Counted from the stretch's first letter, positions 29,519 to 41,570 are shown. The stretch: DNA of 64,000 nt from Rhodocyclales bacterium (GCA_016235025.1 JACRMV010000001.1:620001-684000); one strand, 5' to 3'. Translations and numbers: made by a program. The notes: generated from the sequence alone by a model not told the origin.

Positions 29519-30504
29519 AAAGACTCCTCTGCATCTTTCTGTTTCTTGCCTGCTCCGCAGTCCGTGCCGAAAACTACGCCGAGCGCGAGGATGTCCGGGC
29601 CTTCGTCGCCGAAATGGAAGCCCGGCATGGATTCTCCGGCGCAATGCTGGCCACGCTGTTTCGCCAGACCCAACCTGTGGCCAGTGCGCTCAAGGCCATT
29701 CGTCCGCCCAAGGATCCCGGCATTCGCTCATGGCAAAGTTATCGCAACCGCTTCGTTGAATCCCGGCGCATTGCCGCCGGACGTGTGTTCATGGCACAGC
29801 ATGCGGCCGAGCTGGCCGCCGCCGAGGCGCAGTTCGGCGTGCCGGCCGAAATCATCGCCGGCATCATCGGCGTCGAAACACTTTATGGCAAACACATGGG
29901 GCGCTACACGGCGTTTTCTGCCCTCACTACCCTGGCCTTCGACTACCCGCCGCGCGCCGAGTTGTTCCGCCATGAGCTGGAAGAATTGCTGCTGCTGGCG
30001 CGCGAGGAAAACCGTGACCCGCTCAGCTACACCGGCTCCTATGCCGGCGCCCTCGGCCTGCCGCAGTTCCTGCCTTCCTCGGTGCGGCGTTATGCGCTTG
30101 ATTTCGATCATGACGGACGCATCGATCTGCACGCCAGCCCGGCGGATGCCATCGGCAGCGTGGCGCATTTTCTCGCCGAACATGGCTGGCAGCGGGGGGA
30201 GCCAATTGCGATTGCCGTGATAGCGAGCGGCGAAGGCACGCAGAAACTGATCGATGAAGGCATCGCGCCGCGCCTCACGCCCGCGGCAATGGACGCTCTT
30301 GGTGTCAGCCTGAAAAAAGTCGGCGCTGGTGATACGGCGCTTGCTGAGCAGCCTGCCGCCCTGATCGATTTCGTTACGCCCGATGCGCCGACGGAATACC
30401 GCCTCGGGTATCACAATTTCTGGGTCATCACCCGCTACAACCGCAGCAGTTTCTACGCTGCTGCAGTGATGGATCTGGCCGCAGCGCTGTGCGGATCAGA
30501 TTAA
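29515..30504 (+). CDS. mltB: Lytic murein transglycosylase B
   Basis: MltB cleaves the MurNAc-GlcNAc bond of peptidoglycan to give 1,6-anhydro ends. The 329-residue protein has a signal peptide (KRLLCIFLFLACSAVRA) without a clear lipobox, then the catalytic Glu in AGIIGVETLYGKHMGRYTA and the family motifs LALAREENRDPLSYTGSYAG-like and GALGLPQFLPSSVRRYALD. HNFWVITRYNRSSFYA marks the C-terminal end. A repeat copy encodes [10 protein letters not shown] at about residue 267. It overlaps tgpA by ATGA and converges with a 9-bp overlap on rpoS. Confidence 0.94.
   Translation: MKRLLCIFLFLACSAVRAENYAEREDVRAFVAEMEARHGFSGAMLATLFRQTQPVASALKAIRPPKDPGIRSWQSYRNRFVESRRIAAGRVFMAQHAAELAAAEAQFGVPAEIIAGIIGVETLYGKHMGRYTAFSALTTLAFDYPPRAELFRHELEELLLLAREENRDPLSYTGSYAGALGLPQFLPSSVRRYALDFDHDGRIDLHASPADAIGSVAHFLAEHGWQRGEPIAIAVIASGEGTQKLIDEGIAPRLTPAAMDALGVSLKKVGAGDTALAEQPAALIDFVTPDAPTEYRLGYHNFWVITRYNRSSFYAAAVMDLAAALCGSD
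30313..30340 (+). repeat. Dispersed repeat copy in mltB
   Basis: AAAAAAGTCGGCGCTGGTGA then TACGGCGC, close to the core. It is in frame as [10 protein letters not shown] in a region of MltB between the catalytic core and the conserved C-terminal motif. Confidence 0.85.
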
Positions 30505-31422
30505 GCTGTCGGCGGCGAGCCCTTCGCGGGCAATGCGTTTGCGCAAGCGCACCAGCGCTTCCATCTGAATTTGCCGCACCCGTTCACGGGTCAGCCCCAG
30601 CTCATTGGCAAGCGTCTCCAATGTGGCCATGTTGCGTCCTCCGAGGCCATAACGACGCTCGATAACCACGCGGTGGCGTTCGTCAAGCTCGCCGACCCAA
30701 TCGCCCACCAGCGCTTCCATTTCACGCTGGCCAAGTGACACTGCCGGATCCTCCGCTGCCTCATCGGCAATGGCATCCGCCAGCGAGAGGGAAGAATCAA
30801 TGTTGAGCGGCGCATCCAGCGATGCCGGGCGTTCATTCAGCAACAGTAAATGGTGTATCTCCTCGACCGGACGCCCCAGCAGCTTTGCCACATCCTTCAA
30901 GAGTTCCTCATGACTTATCACCTCCGCGCCGCGTCCGCTGTCCAGTTTACGCAGCGCGCGCAAGACGAGGTTGAGTTCCTTGATCAGGTGAATGGGCAGG
31001 CGCACGGTACGCGACTGGTTCATGATGGCGCGTTCGATGCCCTGCCGTATCCACCAGGTGGCGTAGGTGGAAAATCGAAAGCCGCGTTCGGGATCAAATT
31101 TTTCAAGGGCATGAATCAAGCCCAGATTGCCTTCTTCGATCAGGTCATCGAGCACCACACCACGATTCTGATGGTGCCGCGCGATACTGACCACAAGGCG
31201 CAAGTTGGCCTTGATCATCTGCTGCCGTGCCTCGAAATCACCTGCCCGCATGGCACGCGTCAGATCCTTTTCCTCGACTGCGGTCAGCAGTGGCATGGCG
31301 CCAATTTCGTGCAGATAAACCTGAGTGATGTCCTCGATGAAACCATCTTCACCCGGCATCGAAGAACCATCCATTCCGGCTGTCATTTCTTCCTGCTGTG
31401 AACGCAAGGCGTCGTCGTTCAT
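30496..31422 (-). CDS. rpoS: RNA polymerase sigma factor RpoS (stationary phase / general stress)
   Basis: The 308-residue protein has all four sigma70 regions: region 1.2 (DITQVYLHEIGAMPLLTAVEE), 2 (MIKANLRLVVSIA, DLIEEGNLGLIHALEKFDP, FSTYATWWIRQGIERAI), 3 (LPIHLIKELNLVLRALR) and 4 (ERRYGLGGRNMATLETLA, LTRERVRQIQMEAL). The lack of a long region 1.1 and the nlpD-rpoS order support RpoS and not RpoD. In the family it controls stationary-phase and stress genes. The 3' end overlaps mltB by 9 bp in the convergent direction. Confidence 0.94.
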   Translation of the reverse strand: MNDDALRSQQEEMTAGMDGSSMPGEDGFIEDITQVYLHEIGAMPLLTAVEEKDLTRAMRAGDFEARQQMIKANLRLVVSIARHHQNRGVVLDDLIEEGNLGLIHALEKFDPERGFRFSTYATWWIRQGIERAIMNQSRTVRLPIHLIKELNLVLRALRKLDSGRGAEVISHEELLKDVAKLLGRPVEEIHHLLLLNERPASLDAPLNIDSSLSLADAIADEAAEDPAVSLGQREMEALVGDWVGELDERHRVVIERRYGLGGRNMATLETLANELGLTRERVRQIQMEALVRLRKRIAREGLAADSLI

Positions 31423-31439
31423 GGTTTATCGAGGCGAAG

Positions 31440-32336
31440 TCAGCGTGGCGGGAGAAATTTTTGCGGATCGACCGGCTTACCCTGGCGCCGAATCTCGAAG
31501 TGCAGACGCGGGCTCTCGGCATCGCTGCTGCCGATCTCGGCGATTTTTTGTCCCTGCGCGACGGTTTGCTTTTCCTTGACCAGGATTCTGCTGTTATGGG
31601 CATAGACAGAAAGCCAGGTGGCGTTATGGCGCAGCACAACCAGATTGCCGTAGCCCCGCAAGCCTGTTCCAGCGTAAGAAACCACGCCACTGGCAGCAGC
31701 CAGCACGGCATCGCCCGATTTGCCGGCGAGGTCGACTCCCTTGTTGCCGCCTTCGGTAAATGGAGTCAGCAGTTTGCCGCTGGCCGGCCATATCCACTCG
31801 ATTTCGTCGCTGGCCAAGACCGTTCTTTCCGCCGTTTTTTCGGCGGGTTTGGGCGCGCTGGCAGCCGGTTTCACCTCACTTTGTCCTGAACTCTCCCGGC
31901 GCATGCGGGCCAGCGCCTCATCGGAATAAGGCACCTTGCCACCCAGGGGCGCATGTTTCACGGCATCGTCGTTAGCACCGACGCCTGCTGTCGTTGCCTT
32001 GACCTCGATGGGCGCAGAAGAAACTACCGGTTTGGTCACCGCTACCGGTGCGCCACTGGGTGGCGTAACGCGCAATGACTGGCCCACCTGAATGTGATTT
32101 GGATTATCGAGGCTGTTCCAGGCGGCGATGTCCTTGTAGTCCTGGCCATGGTCGAGGGCGATGCCGTACAGCGTATCGCCTTTCTTGACCACATAGTCGC
32201 CCCCGGCATCCGCTGTCGCGACGCTCTTGGCCGAGGTGGGTACGCTGCTGCGATCAATCACCGGCGCCGGTGCATGGTTGGCGCAGCCACCAAAAATCGG
32301 TAGCAACAGAACCAGAATCAGGCGAGCCGTATTCAT
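31440..32336 (-). CDS. nlpD: NlpD-type lipoprotein (LysM plus degenerate M23 domain)
   Basis: NlpD activates the amidase AmiC during daughter-cell separation in E. coli. The 298-residue protein has a lipobox (FGGC), a LysM peptidoglycan-binding domain (about 48-92, [18 protein letters not shown]) and a C-terminal LytM domain (about 178-298, [51 protein letters not shown]). The first metal-binding His of active M23 peptidases is replaced (GNKGVDLAG), as in known NlpD, so it is probably non-catalytic. It overlaps pcm by ATGA and precedes rpoS by 17 bp. Confidence 0.93.
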   Translation of the reverse strand: MNTARLILVLLLPIFGGCANHAPAPVIDRSSVPTSAKSVATADAGGDYVVKKGDTLYGIALDHGQDYKDIAAWNSLDNPNHIQVGQSLRVTPPSGAPVAVTKPVVSSAPIEVKATTAGVGANDDAVKHAPLGGKVPYSDEALARMRRESSGQSEVKPAASAPKPAEKTAERTVLASDEIEWIWPASGKLLTPFTEGGNKGVDLAGKSGDAVLAAASGVVSYAGTGLRGYGNLVVLRHNATWLSVYAHNSRILVKEKQTVAQGQKIAEIGSSDAESPRLHFEIRRQGKPVDPQKFLPPR

Positions 32337-32992
32337 TCCACTCCCGGCAACATCGGTACGAAACGCACCGCATCGAATCGTGATTCGACCAGTCCATCGG
32401 AAGTGCGTTCAATCAGACAAATGACCTGCGTTGCCCCCCCCAGCGGCATGACCAGACGCCCGCCTGGCGCCAATTGTTCCAGCAAGGCGTGCGGCACGCT
32501 GGCGGCGGCGGCGGCCAGGATGATGGTGTCGAACGGCGCTGCCTCCGGCAATCCCAGGTTGCCATCGGCATGCTTGAGCCGAATCCGGGTGAGCTTTATC
32601 TGTTTGAGGTTTTCCCTTGCTCGGGCCAGCAAGGGCGCGATCCGTTCGACGGCAAAAACCTGCTTCGACAGCATCGCCAGTACCGCTGCCTGATAGCCGC
32701 AACCAGCGCCGATCTCCAGCGTCTTGCCCAATTCGCGGCCATTGATTAAAAGCTCGATCATCCGGGCCACGACATAGGGTTGCGAGATGGTTTGGGAAAA
32801 GCCCAGTGGCAGGGCCGTATCGTCGTAGGCGCGACTGGCCAGTGCCGGGTCAAGAAACAGATGGCGCGGCACCTGTCCGAGCGCATGGAGCACGCGCACG
32901 TCGCGCACGCCCTGCTCACGCAGGCGCTCTATCATGCGTGCGTGCGTGCGCTGCGATGTCATGCCAATGCCGGTAAGCCCCGGGCTGCTCAT
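32333..32992 (-). CDS. pcm: Protein-L-isoaspartate O-methyltransferase
   Basis: Pcm methylates isoaspartyl residues in damaged proteins to start their repair. The start at 32992 ([15 protein letters not shown]) gives 219 residues and an ATGA overlap with surE; the track start at 33010 extends into surE. Family blocks are [36 protein letters not shown] (substrate site) and the SAM motif [15 protein letters not shown]. Motifs II-III appear as [20 protein letters not shown] and [12 protein letters not shown]. It belongs to the surE-pcm-nlpD-rpoS cluster. Confidence 0.95.
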   Translation of the reverse strand: MSSPGLTGIGMTSQRTHARMIERLREQGVRDVRVLHALGQVPRHLFLDPALASRAYDDTALPLGFSQTISQPYVVARMIELLINGRELGKTLEIGAGCGYQAAVLAMLSKQVFAVERIAPLLARARENLKQIKLTRIRLKHADGNLGLPEAAPFDTIILAAAAASVPHALLEQLAPGGRLVMPLGGATQVICLIERTSDGLVESRFDAVRFVPMLPGVE

Positions 32993-33738
32993 CGCTCGGC
33001 TCCAAGCCACTGCGCCAGCGGTGCCAACTGCTCACCATGCGTCAGATCGATCTGGAGCGGCGTAACGGAAACCCATCCCTGCTCGACCGCATGAAAATCC
33101 GTCCCCTCCCCGGCATCGGCTGCGGGGCCGGCGGCGCCAATCCAGTACACCGTCTCACCCCGCGGCGTGCGTGATTTCACCGCCGGTTCGGCCTTGTGAC
33201 GGCGTCCCAGGCGCGTGATGCGAATACCCTGCAATTCGTCGAACGGAACGTCGGGCACATTGACGTTGAGCAATACCGGCGCAGCAAAGGGCGTGGCACG
33301 AAAGCGCTGCACCAGATCATGTGCGACACGTCCGGCGGTCGCGAAATGCCGTCCTTCGTAACTCGCCAGCGAGAGTGCAATCGAGGGCAGGCCCAGCAGA
33401 TAGCCCTCGGTGGCAGCCGCCACGGTGCCGGAATAAATCGTGTCATCGCCCATGTTGGCGCCCAGATTGATGCCGGAGACGACCATGTCCGGTTGCATGT
33501 CGAGCACGCCGGTTACCGCCAGATGCACGCAGTCCGATGGCGTGCCGGTAACAAACAAAAAACCGTTCTCGGCACGCCGCAGATAAAGCGGCTGGTCGAG
33601 CGTCAGCGAATTGCTTGCGCCGCTCCGGTTGCGTTCCGGCGCAACCACTGTAAGTTCTCCAAGGTCGGTGAGGCTGGTCGCAAGTTGCGCCAAGCCTGGC
33701 GCGAGATAGCCATCGTCGTTGCTAAGCAGAATACGCAT
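32989..33738 (-). CDS. surE: 5'/3'-nucleotidase SurE
   Basis: SurE is a metal-dependent phosphatase on nucleoside monophosphates and short polyphosphate, linked to stationary-phase survival. The 249-residue protein starts with [16 protein letters not shown], carrying the metal-binding Asp-Asp pair, then [28 protein letters not shown] and [20 protein letters not shown]. The length is standard. It starts the surE-pcm-nlpD-rpoS series, with ATGA overlap to pcm. Between it and dnaB lies a 130-bp gap that contains a repeat copy. Confidence 0.96.
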   Translation of the reverse strand: MRILLSNDDGYLAPGLAQLATSLTDLGELTVVAPERNRSGASNSLTLDQPLYLRRAENGFLFVTGTPSDCVHLAVTGVLDMQPDMVVSGINLGANMGDDTIYSGTVAAATEGYLLGLPSIALSLASYEGRHFATAGRVAHDLVQRFRATPFAAPVLLNVNVPDVPFDELQGIRITRLGRRHKAEPAVKSRTPRGETVYWIGAAGPAADAGEGTDFHAVEQGWVSVTPLQIDLTHGEQLAPLAQWLGAER

Positions 33739-33831
33739 GGGATAGGAGCCGTGTACAAGGTAAAACGTAAAACGGGAACGAGCGTTATTCTAGCGCCTGT
33801 CGTGCATTTCCTTGTGCGGCAAACAGGGTCG

Positions 33832-33862
33832 GCGCCGTATCGCCGGCACCGACTTTTTCAGG
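33832..33862 (-). repeat. Dispersed repeat copy just downstream of dnaB
   Basis: Plus strand GCGCCGTATCGCCGGCACCG then ACTTTTTCAGG. Together with the GTCGGCGCCG just before it, it makes a near-perfect inverted repeat (GTCGGCGCCG / CGGCACCGAC) that could act as a weak terminator for dnaB. It starts 6 bp after the dnaB stop. Confidence 0.78.
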
Positions 33863-33868
33863 AAAAAA

Positions 33869-35263
33869 TCAACGCGAGCCGGAAGCGAAATTCTCAAAGC
33901 GGGTGTACTCGCCGAGGAAGGTCATGCGCACCGTGCCGACCGGCCCGTTACGGTGCTTGCCAATAATGGCCTCCGCCGTACCCTTGTCCTGCGTGTCCGG
34001 CTTGTAGTACTCCTCGCGATACATCATCAGAATGATGTCGGCATCCTGTTCGATGGCCCCGGATTCGCGCAAATCGCTCATCAATGGCCGCTTGTCGGTG
34101 CGCTCCTCGACTTTGCGCGAGAGTTGCGAGAGCGCGATGATGGGCACTTGCAGCTCCTTCGCCAGCGCCTTGATCGAGCGGGAAATCTCGGAAATTTCAG
34201 TGGCCCGGTTTTCACCGTAGCCGTTGGAGCTCATCAGTTGCAGGTAGTCAATGACAATCAGGCCGAGCTTGCCGAACTGCCGATGCAGGCGCCGGGCACG
34301 GGCGCGCAGATCGGTCGAGTTGATGGCGCCGGTTTCGTCGATATGAATCGGCGCTTCATGCAGCTTGCCCAGTGCGACCGTCATGCGATCCCATTCGTCG
34401 TCGGTCAGGCGGCCGTTGCGCAGCTTGCCCTGATCGATGCGGCCGACCGACGAGAGAAAACGCGTGGCCAGTTGCGGGCCGGACATTTCCAGGCTGAAAA
34501 TCGCCACCGGCTGGCGCAATTCAACGCCGACGTGCTCGGCGATGTTGAGCGCAAACGCGGTTTTCCCCATCGACGGGCGGCCGGCCACGACGATCATGTC
34601 ACCTGGTTGCAGGCCGGAAGTCATGCGATCGAGATCGGCAAAACCGGTCGGCAGGCCGGTGATGTCGGACTGGCTGTTTCTGGCCAGCAAGGTTTCCATG
34701 CGCTCGACAACTTCGCCCAGCAGCGGCTGAATCGGCACAAACCCGTTGGTGGCGCGATTCCCTGCCTCGGCAATCTCGAAAATGCGCCGCTCGGCATCAT
34801 CAAGAATCTGTTTGACATCACGGCCAGCGGGATTCAGCGCGCTGCCGGCGATTTCATCCCCGACGGTAACGAGTTTCCGCAGAACGGCCCGTTCCCGGAC
34901 AATTTCAGCATAACGGCGAATATTGGCGGCCGAAGGGGTGGCGTTGGCAATATCCCCCAGGTAAGCCAGACCTCCGGTTTGATCAACCTCGTTTGACTGC
35001 TCGATCGACTCATACACCGTGACCACATCTGCCGGCCGCCCCTGCTGAATCAGCTTGCCGATGTGGCGAAAAATGCGCCGATGATCGTCCCGATAAAAAT
35101 CGGTTTCACGAACGATGTCGGCGATGCGATCCCAGGCCGAGTTATCAATCAGCAGGCCGCCGATCAAGGATTGCTCGGCCTCCAGGGAATGGGGAGGCAG
35201 CTTGAGCGCTGCGATCTGTGAATCGCCACCCGAAGGGGGATTAAAAGCACGAACCTGGGCCAT
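33869..35263 (-). CDS. dnaB: Replicative DNA helicase DnaB
   Basis: DnaB is the hexameric 5'-3' helicase at the replication fork. The 464-residue protein has the N-terminal primase-interacting domain (about 18-120, LPPHSLEAEQSLIGGLLID) and the RecA-like domain with Walker A VAGRPSMGKTAFALN, Walker B region LIVIDYLQLMSS, and the C-terminal DLRESGAIEQDADIILMMYR and KHRNGPVGTVRMTF. No intein is present. It follows rplI on the same strand, the classic rpsF-priB-rpsR-rplI-dnaB order, separated by 185 bp with a strong hairpin. Confidence 0.97.
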   Translation of the reverse strand: MAQVRAFNPPSGGDSQIAALKLPPHSLEAEQSLIGGLLIDNSAWDRIADIVRETDFYRDDHRRIFRHIGKLIQQGRPADVVTVYESIEQSNEVDQTGGLAYLGDIANATPSAANIRRYAEIVRERAVLRKLVTVGDEIAGSALNPAGRDVKQILDDAERRIFEIAEAGNRATNGFVPIQPLLGEVVERMETLLARNSQSDITGLPTGFADLDRMTSGLQPGDMIVVAGRPSMGKTAFALNIAEHVGVELRQPVAIFSLEMSGPQLATRFLSSVGRIDQGKLRNGRLTDDEWDRMTVALGKLHEAPIHIDETGAINSTDLRARARRLHRQFGKLGLIVIDYLQLMSSNGYGENRATEISEISRSIKALAKELQVPIIALSQLSRKVEERTDKRPLMSDLRESGAIEQDADIILMMYREEYYKPDTQDKGTAEAIIGKHRNGPVGTVRMTFLGEYTRFENFASGSR

Positions 35264-35381
35264 TACTACCTCCTCTGTGAAGCGATGAGTCTACTCTGCG
35301 GCAGCCACTGTGATAAGTGCACAACATGTGGAAATCATGTGGGCAAACTGTGAAACTTCAGTGCATAACTTTCCCGCAATG

Positions 35382-35420
35382 CACTACGGGCGACCCGTCA
35401 GTGACGGGTCGCCCGTAGTG
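35382..35420. terminator. Long perfect hairpin between rplI and dnaB
   Basis: CACTACGGGCGACCCGTCA is followed after one base by its exact reverse complement, giving a stem of up to 18 bp. In the direction of rplI no T run follows, so it may be a Rho-assisted or attenuating structure, or protect the mRNA 3' end. It separates the ribosomal operon from dnaB. Confidence 0.7.
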
Positions 35421-35448
35421 TTAAAACAGTCGCAGGCGATCAGCGGGA

Positions 35449-35898
35449 TCAGTGTTCGCCGAGCACGGATACCGTAATGACAGCCGTCACGTCCGTATGC
35501 AGTGCGATCGGCACTTGCGTGTCGCTTACTGTCTTGAGCGGGCCTTCGGGCAGGCGAATTGCCGAACGCTCGACAGTGATACCTTGCGCCAGTAACGCCT
35601 CGGCGATGTCGATGTTGGTCACCGAACCAAACAAGCGGCCATCGACACCGGTCTTGCGCTTGATTTGCAGCATCAAGCCTTCCAGCTTCCCGGCCAGAGC
35701 CTGTGCAGCAGCAACCTGTGCGGCTTGAGCTTGCTCCAATTCGGCACGCTTGGCTTCGAATACCTTGCGATTGGCTTCCGTTGCACGCTTGGCCTTGCCT
35801 TGCGGGATCAGGAAGTTGCGGGCATAGCCGTCCTTGACCTTGACCTCGTCACCGAGGTTGCCGAGGTTAACCACTTTTTCCATCAGAATGATTTGCAT
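35449..35898 (-). CDS. rplI: 50S ribosomal protein L9
   Basis: The 149-residue protein begins [21 protein letters not shown] and continues [15 protein letters not shown], the L9 signature of the N-terminal RNA-binding domain, then a long helix (about 40-75) and the C-terminal domain. L9 binds 23S rRNA near the L1 stalk and helps reading-frame maintenance. It is the last ribosomal gene in the rpsF-priB-rpsR-rplI operon, 17 bp after rpsR. Confidence 0.97.
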   Translation of the reverse strand: MQIILMEKVVNLGNLGDEVKVKDGYARNFLIPQGKAKRATEANRKVFEAKRAELEQAQAAQVAAAQALAGKLEGLMLQIKRKTGVDGRLFGSVTNIDIAEALLAQGITVERSAIRLPEGPLKTVSDTQVPIALHTDVTAVITVSVLGEH

Positions 35899-35915
35899 GG
35901 AGTTCTCCTCGTCGA

Positions 35916-36191
35916 TTAATGCAGGTCGGTGTAAGGCATCAGCGCCAGGAAACGGGCGCGCTTGATAGCCGTCGACAACTGGCGCTGGTAACCCGTCTTG
36001 GTACCGGTAATACGCGCCGGCATGATGCGAGCATTTTCAGCAATGAAGTCCTTAAGGATTTCGACATCCTTGTAATCGACTTCTTCAATCTTCTCTACCG
36101 TAAAACGGCAAAATTTGCGGCGCTTGAACATGCTGCGGCCCTTGTCATTCTTTCCCTTGACGCCGGTCTTACTCTTTGGTTTGAAAGCCAT
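35916..36191 (-). CDS. rpsR: 30S ribosomal protein S18
   Basis: The start at 36191 ([13 protein letters not shown]) follows AAGGAACTG and gives 91 residues; the track start at 36215 adds eight residues. Typical S18 sequence is seen: [54 protein letters not shown]18 binds 16S rRNA together with S6. The start overlaps the end of priB by 23 bp, with the ribosome-binding site inside priB, so translation is probably coupled. Confidence 0.97.
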   Translation of the reverse strand: MAFKPKSKTGVKGKNDKGRSMFKRRKFCRFTVEKIEEVDYKDVEILKDFIAENARIMPARITGTKTGYQRQLSTAIKRARFLALMPYTDLH

Positions 36192-36498
36192 TTTCAGTTC
36201 CTTCAATAAATTCAACAGTATTCACATGCAGAATCAGGCTACGCTGCTTGAGGCTGCGGGCGGAGAGAAAGCCGCTCAATTGCAACGCATCGCCTGGTTT
36301 GATCGCGGCCAGAATTTGGGCTGGCTGCCCTGCGGCCACGCAATCCACTTCGCATTCCACCTTGCGCTTGCAATCCGACTCCAGTTGAGTCGAGTTGTGC
36401 AGCAATGTAAATTCGAGCACCGGAATACCGGCAGGTGTGCGGCGCAGTGCGCCCCGTTCAAGCAGGCGGCCCGACAACTGCGTCAGATTGCTGGACAT
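36169..36498 (-). CDS. priB: Primosomal replication protein N (PriB)
   Basis: PriB is a single-stranded-DNA-binding OB-fold protein that stabilises PriA at stalled forks during restart. The 109-residue product contains [36 protein letters not shown] and [20 protein letters not shown], matching the SSB-like fold. It lies between rpsF and rpsR, the conserved place for priB in Beta- and Gammaproteobacteria, with the DNA helicase dnaB further downstream. Confidence 0.93.
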   Translation of the reverse strand: MSSNLTQLSGRLLERGALRRTPAGIPVLEFTLLHNSTQLESDCKRKVECEVDCVAAGQPAQILAAIKPGDALQLSGFLSARSLKQRSLILHVNTVEFIEGTENGFQTKE

Positions 36499-36510
36499 CG
36501 TCCGCCGCCA

Positions 36511-36906
36511 TCAGGCAGCAACGGGTGTCTCCACAACTTCTGCCGGTGCAGCAGGTTTGGTTTCGTCCTGGCTCATGGAGCGCGATTTCTCGTCCTTCAT
36601 CATCGGCGAGGGGATCGTTACCGCCTTGCGTGTCTTGATGGTCAGATGCCGCAGCACGGCATCATTGAACTTGAAGGCGTGTTCCAGTTCGGCCAAGGCC
36701 TCGCCATCGCACTCGATATTCATGAGAACGTAGTGGGCTTTGTGTACCTTCTGGATCGGGTAGGCCATCTGCCGGCGCCCCCAGTCTTCAAGACGATGAA
36801 TCAGGCCGGATCGTGCAGTCACCAGCGCCTTGTAGCGCTCGATCATGGCAGGAACCTGCTCGGATTGGTCCGGGTGGACAATAAAAACGATTTCGTAATG
36901 GCGCAT
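36511..36906 (-). CDS. rpsF: 30S ribosomal protein S6
   Basis: The 131-residue protein begins [19 protein letters not shown], typical of S6, followed by [20 protein letters not shown] and [11 protein letters not shown]. The C-terminal 25 residues are Ala/Pro/Glu-rich, an extension of the type that is glutamylated in E. coli. It is the first gene of the operon; a good sigma70-type promoter lies about 70 bp upstream. Confidence 0.97.
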   Translation of the reverse strand: MRHYEIVFIVHPDQSEQVPAMIERYKALVTARSGLIHRLEDWGRRQMAYPIQKVHKAHYVLMNIECDGEALAELEHAFKFNDAVLRHLTIKTRKAVTIPSPMMKDEKSRSMSQDETKPAAPAEVVETPVAA

Positions 36907-36973
36907 GCAATCTCCTTTTGGCTAGGGTTTAGCCCCCCCGCATGCGTAACGGGTGGAGCAAGGTGAGCCCGGC

Positions 36974-37002
36974 ACTATACCAATTCCTGCCGCCTGAAGC
37001 AA
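36974..37002 (-). promoter_or_regulatory. Predicted promoter of the rpsF operon
   Basis: On the minus strand TTGCTT (36997-37002), a 17-bp spacer and TATAGT (36974-36979). The leader between it and rpsF is about 60 nt and contains a G-rich run and GCATGC. Confidence 0.55.
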
Positions 37003-37094
37003 GGCGAGTAAAGAGGTAAAGCCGCATTCTGCCTGGCAGCTGCTGCAGCTTTCATGTTTTGTGCAAGAATGCAGCAGGCTCTAAAAATAAAACC

Positions 37095-37940
37095 ATGATC
37101 GATCAACCGCTCCCACATCTTGATGCTTGGGTTTCCTGTTTCACGCAGATCGACCTGCCGGTGCTTCGCCACACCATTCAAGGAGTAGAGCAGTTACGCG
37201 AAGATGCAGACAATGCCAACAGTCGTGTGCTGGCGGGCGTTATTCTGCATGACCCGCTAATGACACTGCGGGTGCTGGCCTATATCGATGCGAACCGTCG
37301 GCAGCGACAGACAACGGACATCACGACAATCGAGCGGGCAATCATGATGATTGGCATAACGCCATTTTTCCGTGACTTTCAGAATCTGCCAATCGTCGAA
37401 GAACAGCTAAAAGACCATCCACAGGCGCTGCTTGGCCTGCTCAAAACCATCAATCGCGCACGCCGGGCAGCACACTGGGCGCGCGACTGGGCAATTCTGC
37501 GGCGTGATATGGATGTCGATGAAATTACACATGCGGCACTATTGCATGACCTTGCCGAGCTCCTGATGTGGCTTTTTGCGCCCAAGCTGGCATTACAGGT
37601 ACGCCAGGCACAGCTCGAACAACCCCACCAGCGTTCCGCAACGCTGCAAGAGGAAATTTACGGCGTCCCGCTTTTTCAGCTCAAACTCGCTCTGGTACAT
37701 GCCTGGCGGCTACCTCCGCTGTTGATCCAGTTGCTGGATCAACAGCATGCCGAAAACCCCCGCGTGCGCAACGTCAAGCTGGCCGTCGATCTTGCTCGTC
37801 ACTCCGCCAATGGCTGGAATGACGCTGCCTTGCCGGATGACTTCAAAGCCATTCGCGATTTGCTGCACATCAATCAGGAAGCCATGGTGCGTCGGCTGGG
37901 ACTGAGCGAAGAGATCACCCAGCAGTTGCTGGCTTCCTAG
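37095..37940 (+). CDS. HDOD domain-containing protein
   Basis: HDOD domains are catalytically inactive relatives of HD hydrolases, found in bacterial signalling. The start at 37095 ([16 protein letters not shown]) gives 281 residues. The domain spans about 20-215: [20 protein letters not shown], a helical region with [10 protein letters not shown] and [14 protein letters not shown], and [20 protein letters not shown]. The exact signal is unknown. The track start at 37059 lies upstream. The stop overlaps the convergent rluF-like stop by 4 bp. Confidence 0.85.
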   Translation: MIDQPLPHLDAWVSCFTQIDLPVLRHTIQGVEQLREDADNANSRVLAGVILHDPLMTLRVLAYIDANRRQRQTTDITTIERAIMMIGITPFFRDFQNLPIVEEQLKDHPQALLGLLKTINRARRAAHWARDWAILRRDMDVDEITHAALLHDLAELLMWLFAPKLALQVRQAQLEQPHQRSATLQEEIYGVPLFQLKLALVHAWRLPPLLIQLLDQQHAENPRVRNVKLAVDLARHSANGWNDAALPDDFKAIRDLLHINQEAMVRRLGLSEEITQQLLAS

Positions 37941-38680
37941 AACTTTTCATTCTCGCGCAAGAATCGCCATTGTCCTAAAGACAAATCACCCAGATTTACG
38001 CGGCCGATACGTACTCGTTTCAAACCGGTGACGCGCAACCCGACGAGTTCGCACATGCGGCGAATCTGACGTTTTCTGCCTTCTCTCAACACAAAGCGCA
38101 ATTGCTCGGGATTAGCCCAAGCCACCTGCGCCGGCCGCAGCTGCTTGCCATCGAGCTCCAGCCCGTGATTGAGCAGCGCCAGATTTTGTGCGTCAAGCCG
38201 CCCTTCGACTCGCACCAGATATTCCTTTTCCACTGCCGAATCGTCGCCGATCAGTTGCCGTGCAACACGGCCATCCTGTGTCAGCACCAGGAGCCCGGTG
38301 GAATCGATATCCAGCCGTCCGGCAGGAGCCAGACCTTTCAAATGTGATGGCTGGAACCGCAGTCGCTCACCGACGGCCTGGGTCTTGGCCGAGATCAGCG
38401 TCACCGCAGGCTGGTGACCGTCCTCGGCTTGCCCCGAAACATAGCCGACCGGCTTGTGCAGCAGGATGGTGACCTGGCGCGCCTGCGTCGCCCGCGCCTC
38501 GGGCGTCAGGCTGATCACGGCATCCGCTGCAGCACGCGTTCCCAACTGCGTCACCCGTGCGCCATTGACCAGCACCAGCCCGCGCTCGATATAGGCATCG
38601 GCCTCGCGCCGCGAGCACAGGCCGCGTTCGGCCATCAGTTTTGAAATGCGGATACCTTGCGTATCATCCATGGACTGCAT
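37937..38680 (-). CDS. RsuA/RluB/RluF-family rRNA pseudouridine synthase
   Basis: The 247-residue protein has an N-terminal S4 RNA-binding domain (about 8-60, [25 protein letters not shown]) and the catalytic domain with the Asp in [21 protein letters not shown] and the basic [16 protein letters not shown]. This places it in the RsuA/RluB/RluE/RluF family; the S4 domain and sequence are closest to the RluF type, but I do not assign the site. The start at 38680 is chosen for its strong GAGAGGAAGG. The track start at 39055 reads antisense to rlmJ. Confidence 0.87.
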   Translation of the reverse strand: MQSMDDTQGIRISKLMAERGLCSRREADAYIERGLVLVNGARVTQLGTRAAADAVISLTPEARATQARQVTILLHKPVGYVSGQAEDGHQPAVTLISAKTQAVGERLRFQPSHLKGLAPAGRLDIDSTGLLVLTQDGRVARQLIGDDSAVEKEYLVRVEGRLDAQNLALLNHGLELDGKQLRPAQVAWANPEQLRFVLREGRKRQIRRMCELVGLRVTGLKRVRIGRVNLGDLSLGQWRFLRENEKF

Positions 38681-38695
38681 TCTATCCTTCCTCTC

Positions 38696-39550
38696 ATGCT
38701 CAGCTACCGCCACGCCTATCACGCCGGCAATCACGCCGATGTCCTCAAGCACTTTGTTCTGACACTCTGTCTGCAACACATGAATTTGAAGGACAAGCCG
38801 TACACCGTGATTGATACCCACGCCGGCGCCGGACTGTATGCGCTGGATACCCATCAAGCCAGGCAGACCAGTGAATACCTCGATGGTATCGGGCGACTCT
38901 GGGCGCGCACGGATTTGCCCATCCCGCTCAAGCACTTGATGCGCTTGTTGCATGAGCTGAACAGTGGTGGCAACTTGCGGCGTTACCCCGGTTCCCCGTG
39001 GCTGGCGGCGCATCTTGCGCGCAGCAACGAGCGCCTGCGTTTTGCCGAACTGCACTCGACGGATTTTGCTTTCTTGCGTCGCGAATTCAAAAACCAGGTT
39101 CCCCGCGTGATGGTGGAGCAGGCAGATGGTTTCGAGATGTTGAAAGCCGCCCTGCCACCCCCGTCAAAGCGTGGGCTGGTACTGATCGACCCATCCTACG
39201 AAATCAAAAACGATTACACAAAAGTAGCCCACGCCATCAAGGACGCATTGCAACGCTTCGCCACCGGAACCTACCTTGTCTGGCACCCCTTGCTGCCTCT
39301 GCTCGAAGCCGCCCAGTTGCCGCAGAAACTGAAGAAATCCGGCGCCACGCACTGGCTGCATGCCACGCTCAGCGTTCGCGCGCCTTCCGGCAAGGAGCGC
39401 GGCATGCATGGCAGCGGCATGTTCGTCATCAATCCGCCGTGGACTCTGGCGGCAGAACTGGAACAAACGCTGCCTTTCCTCGCCAGGGTGCTGGCGCAGG
39501 ATGAACAGGCGACGTGGGCCGTAGATAGCCTTGAGCAGAAACCCGGCTGA
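38696..39550 (+). CDS. rlmJ: 23S rRNA (adenine-2030-N6)-methyltransferase RlmJ
   Basis: RlmJ methylates A2030 of 23S rRNA. The start at 38696 ([20 protein letters not shown]) matches E. coli RlmJ. The 284-residue product has the SAM-binding region [14 protein letters not shown] and the catalytic motif IV as [13 protein letters not shown]. coli has DPPY, so the second Pro is Ser here. [17 protein letters not shown] is near the C-terminus. The divergent rluF-like start is only 15 bp away. No Shine-Dalgarno is seen. Confidence 0.92.
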   Translation: MLSYRHAYHAGNHADVLKHFVLTLCLQHMNLKDKPYTVIDTHAGAGLYALDTHQARQTSEYLDGIGRLWARTDLPIPLKHLMRLLHELNSGGNLRRYPGSPWLAAHLARSNERLRFAELHSTDFAFLRREFKNQVPRVMVEQADGFEMLKAALPPPSKRGLVLIDPSYEIKNDYTKVAHAIKDALQRFATGTYLVWHPLLPLLEAAQLPQKLKKSGATHWLHATLSVRAPSGKERGMHGSGMFVINPPWTLAAELEQTLPFLARVLAQDEQATWAVDSLEQKPG

Positions 39551-39566
39551 AAGGAAAACAGGTCGC

Positions 39567-39593
39567 GCTCGCCGTGTTGCCAGCGCCGACTTT

Positions 39594-39597
<4 letters not shown>
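39567..39597 (-). repeat. Dispersed repeat copy between rlmJ and aacS
   Basis: Plus strand GCTCGCCGTGTTGCCAGCGC then CGACTTTTCAG. The TCA near its end is the reverse complement of the aacS stop codon, so the repeat touches the coding end. Like the pyrG copy, it has the CGAGCG extension. Confidence 0.88.

Positions 39598-41570
<1,973 letters not shown>

Noticed and set aside
33812-34996. 394-aa plus-strand ORF antisense to dnaB
   Set aside because: Reverse-frame shadow of dnaB; no domain resemblance and no ribosome-binding site.
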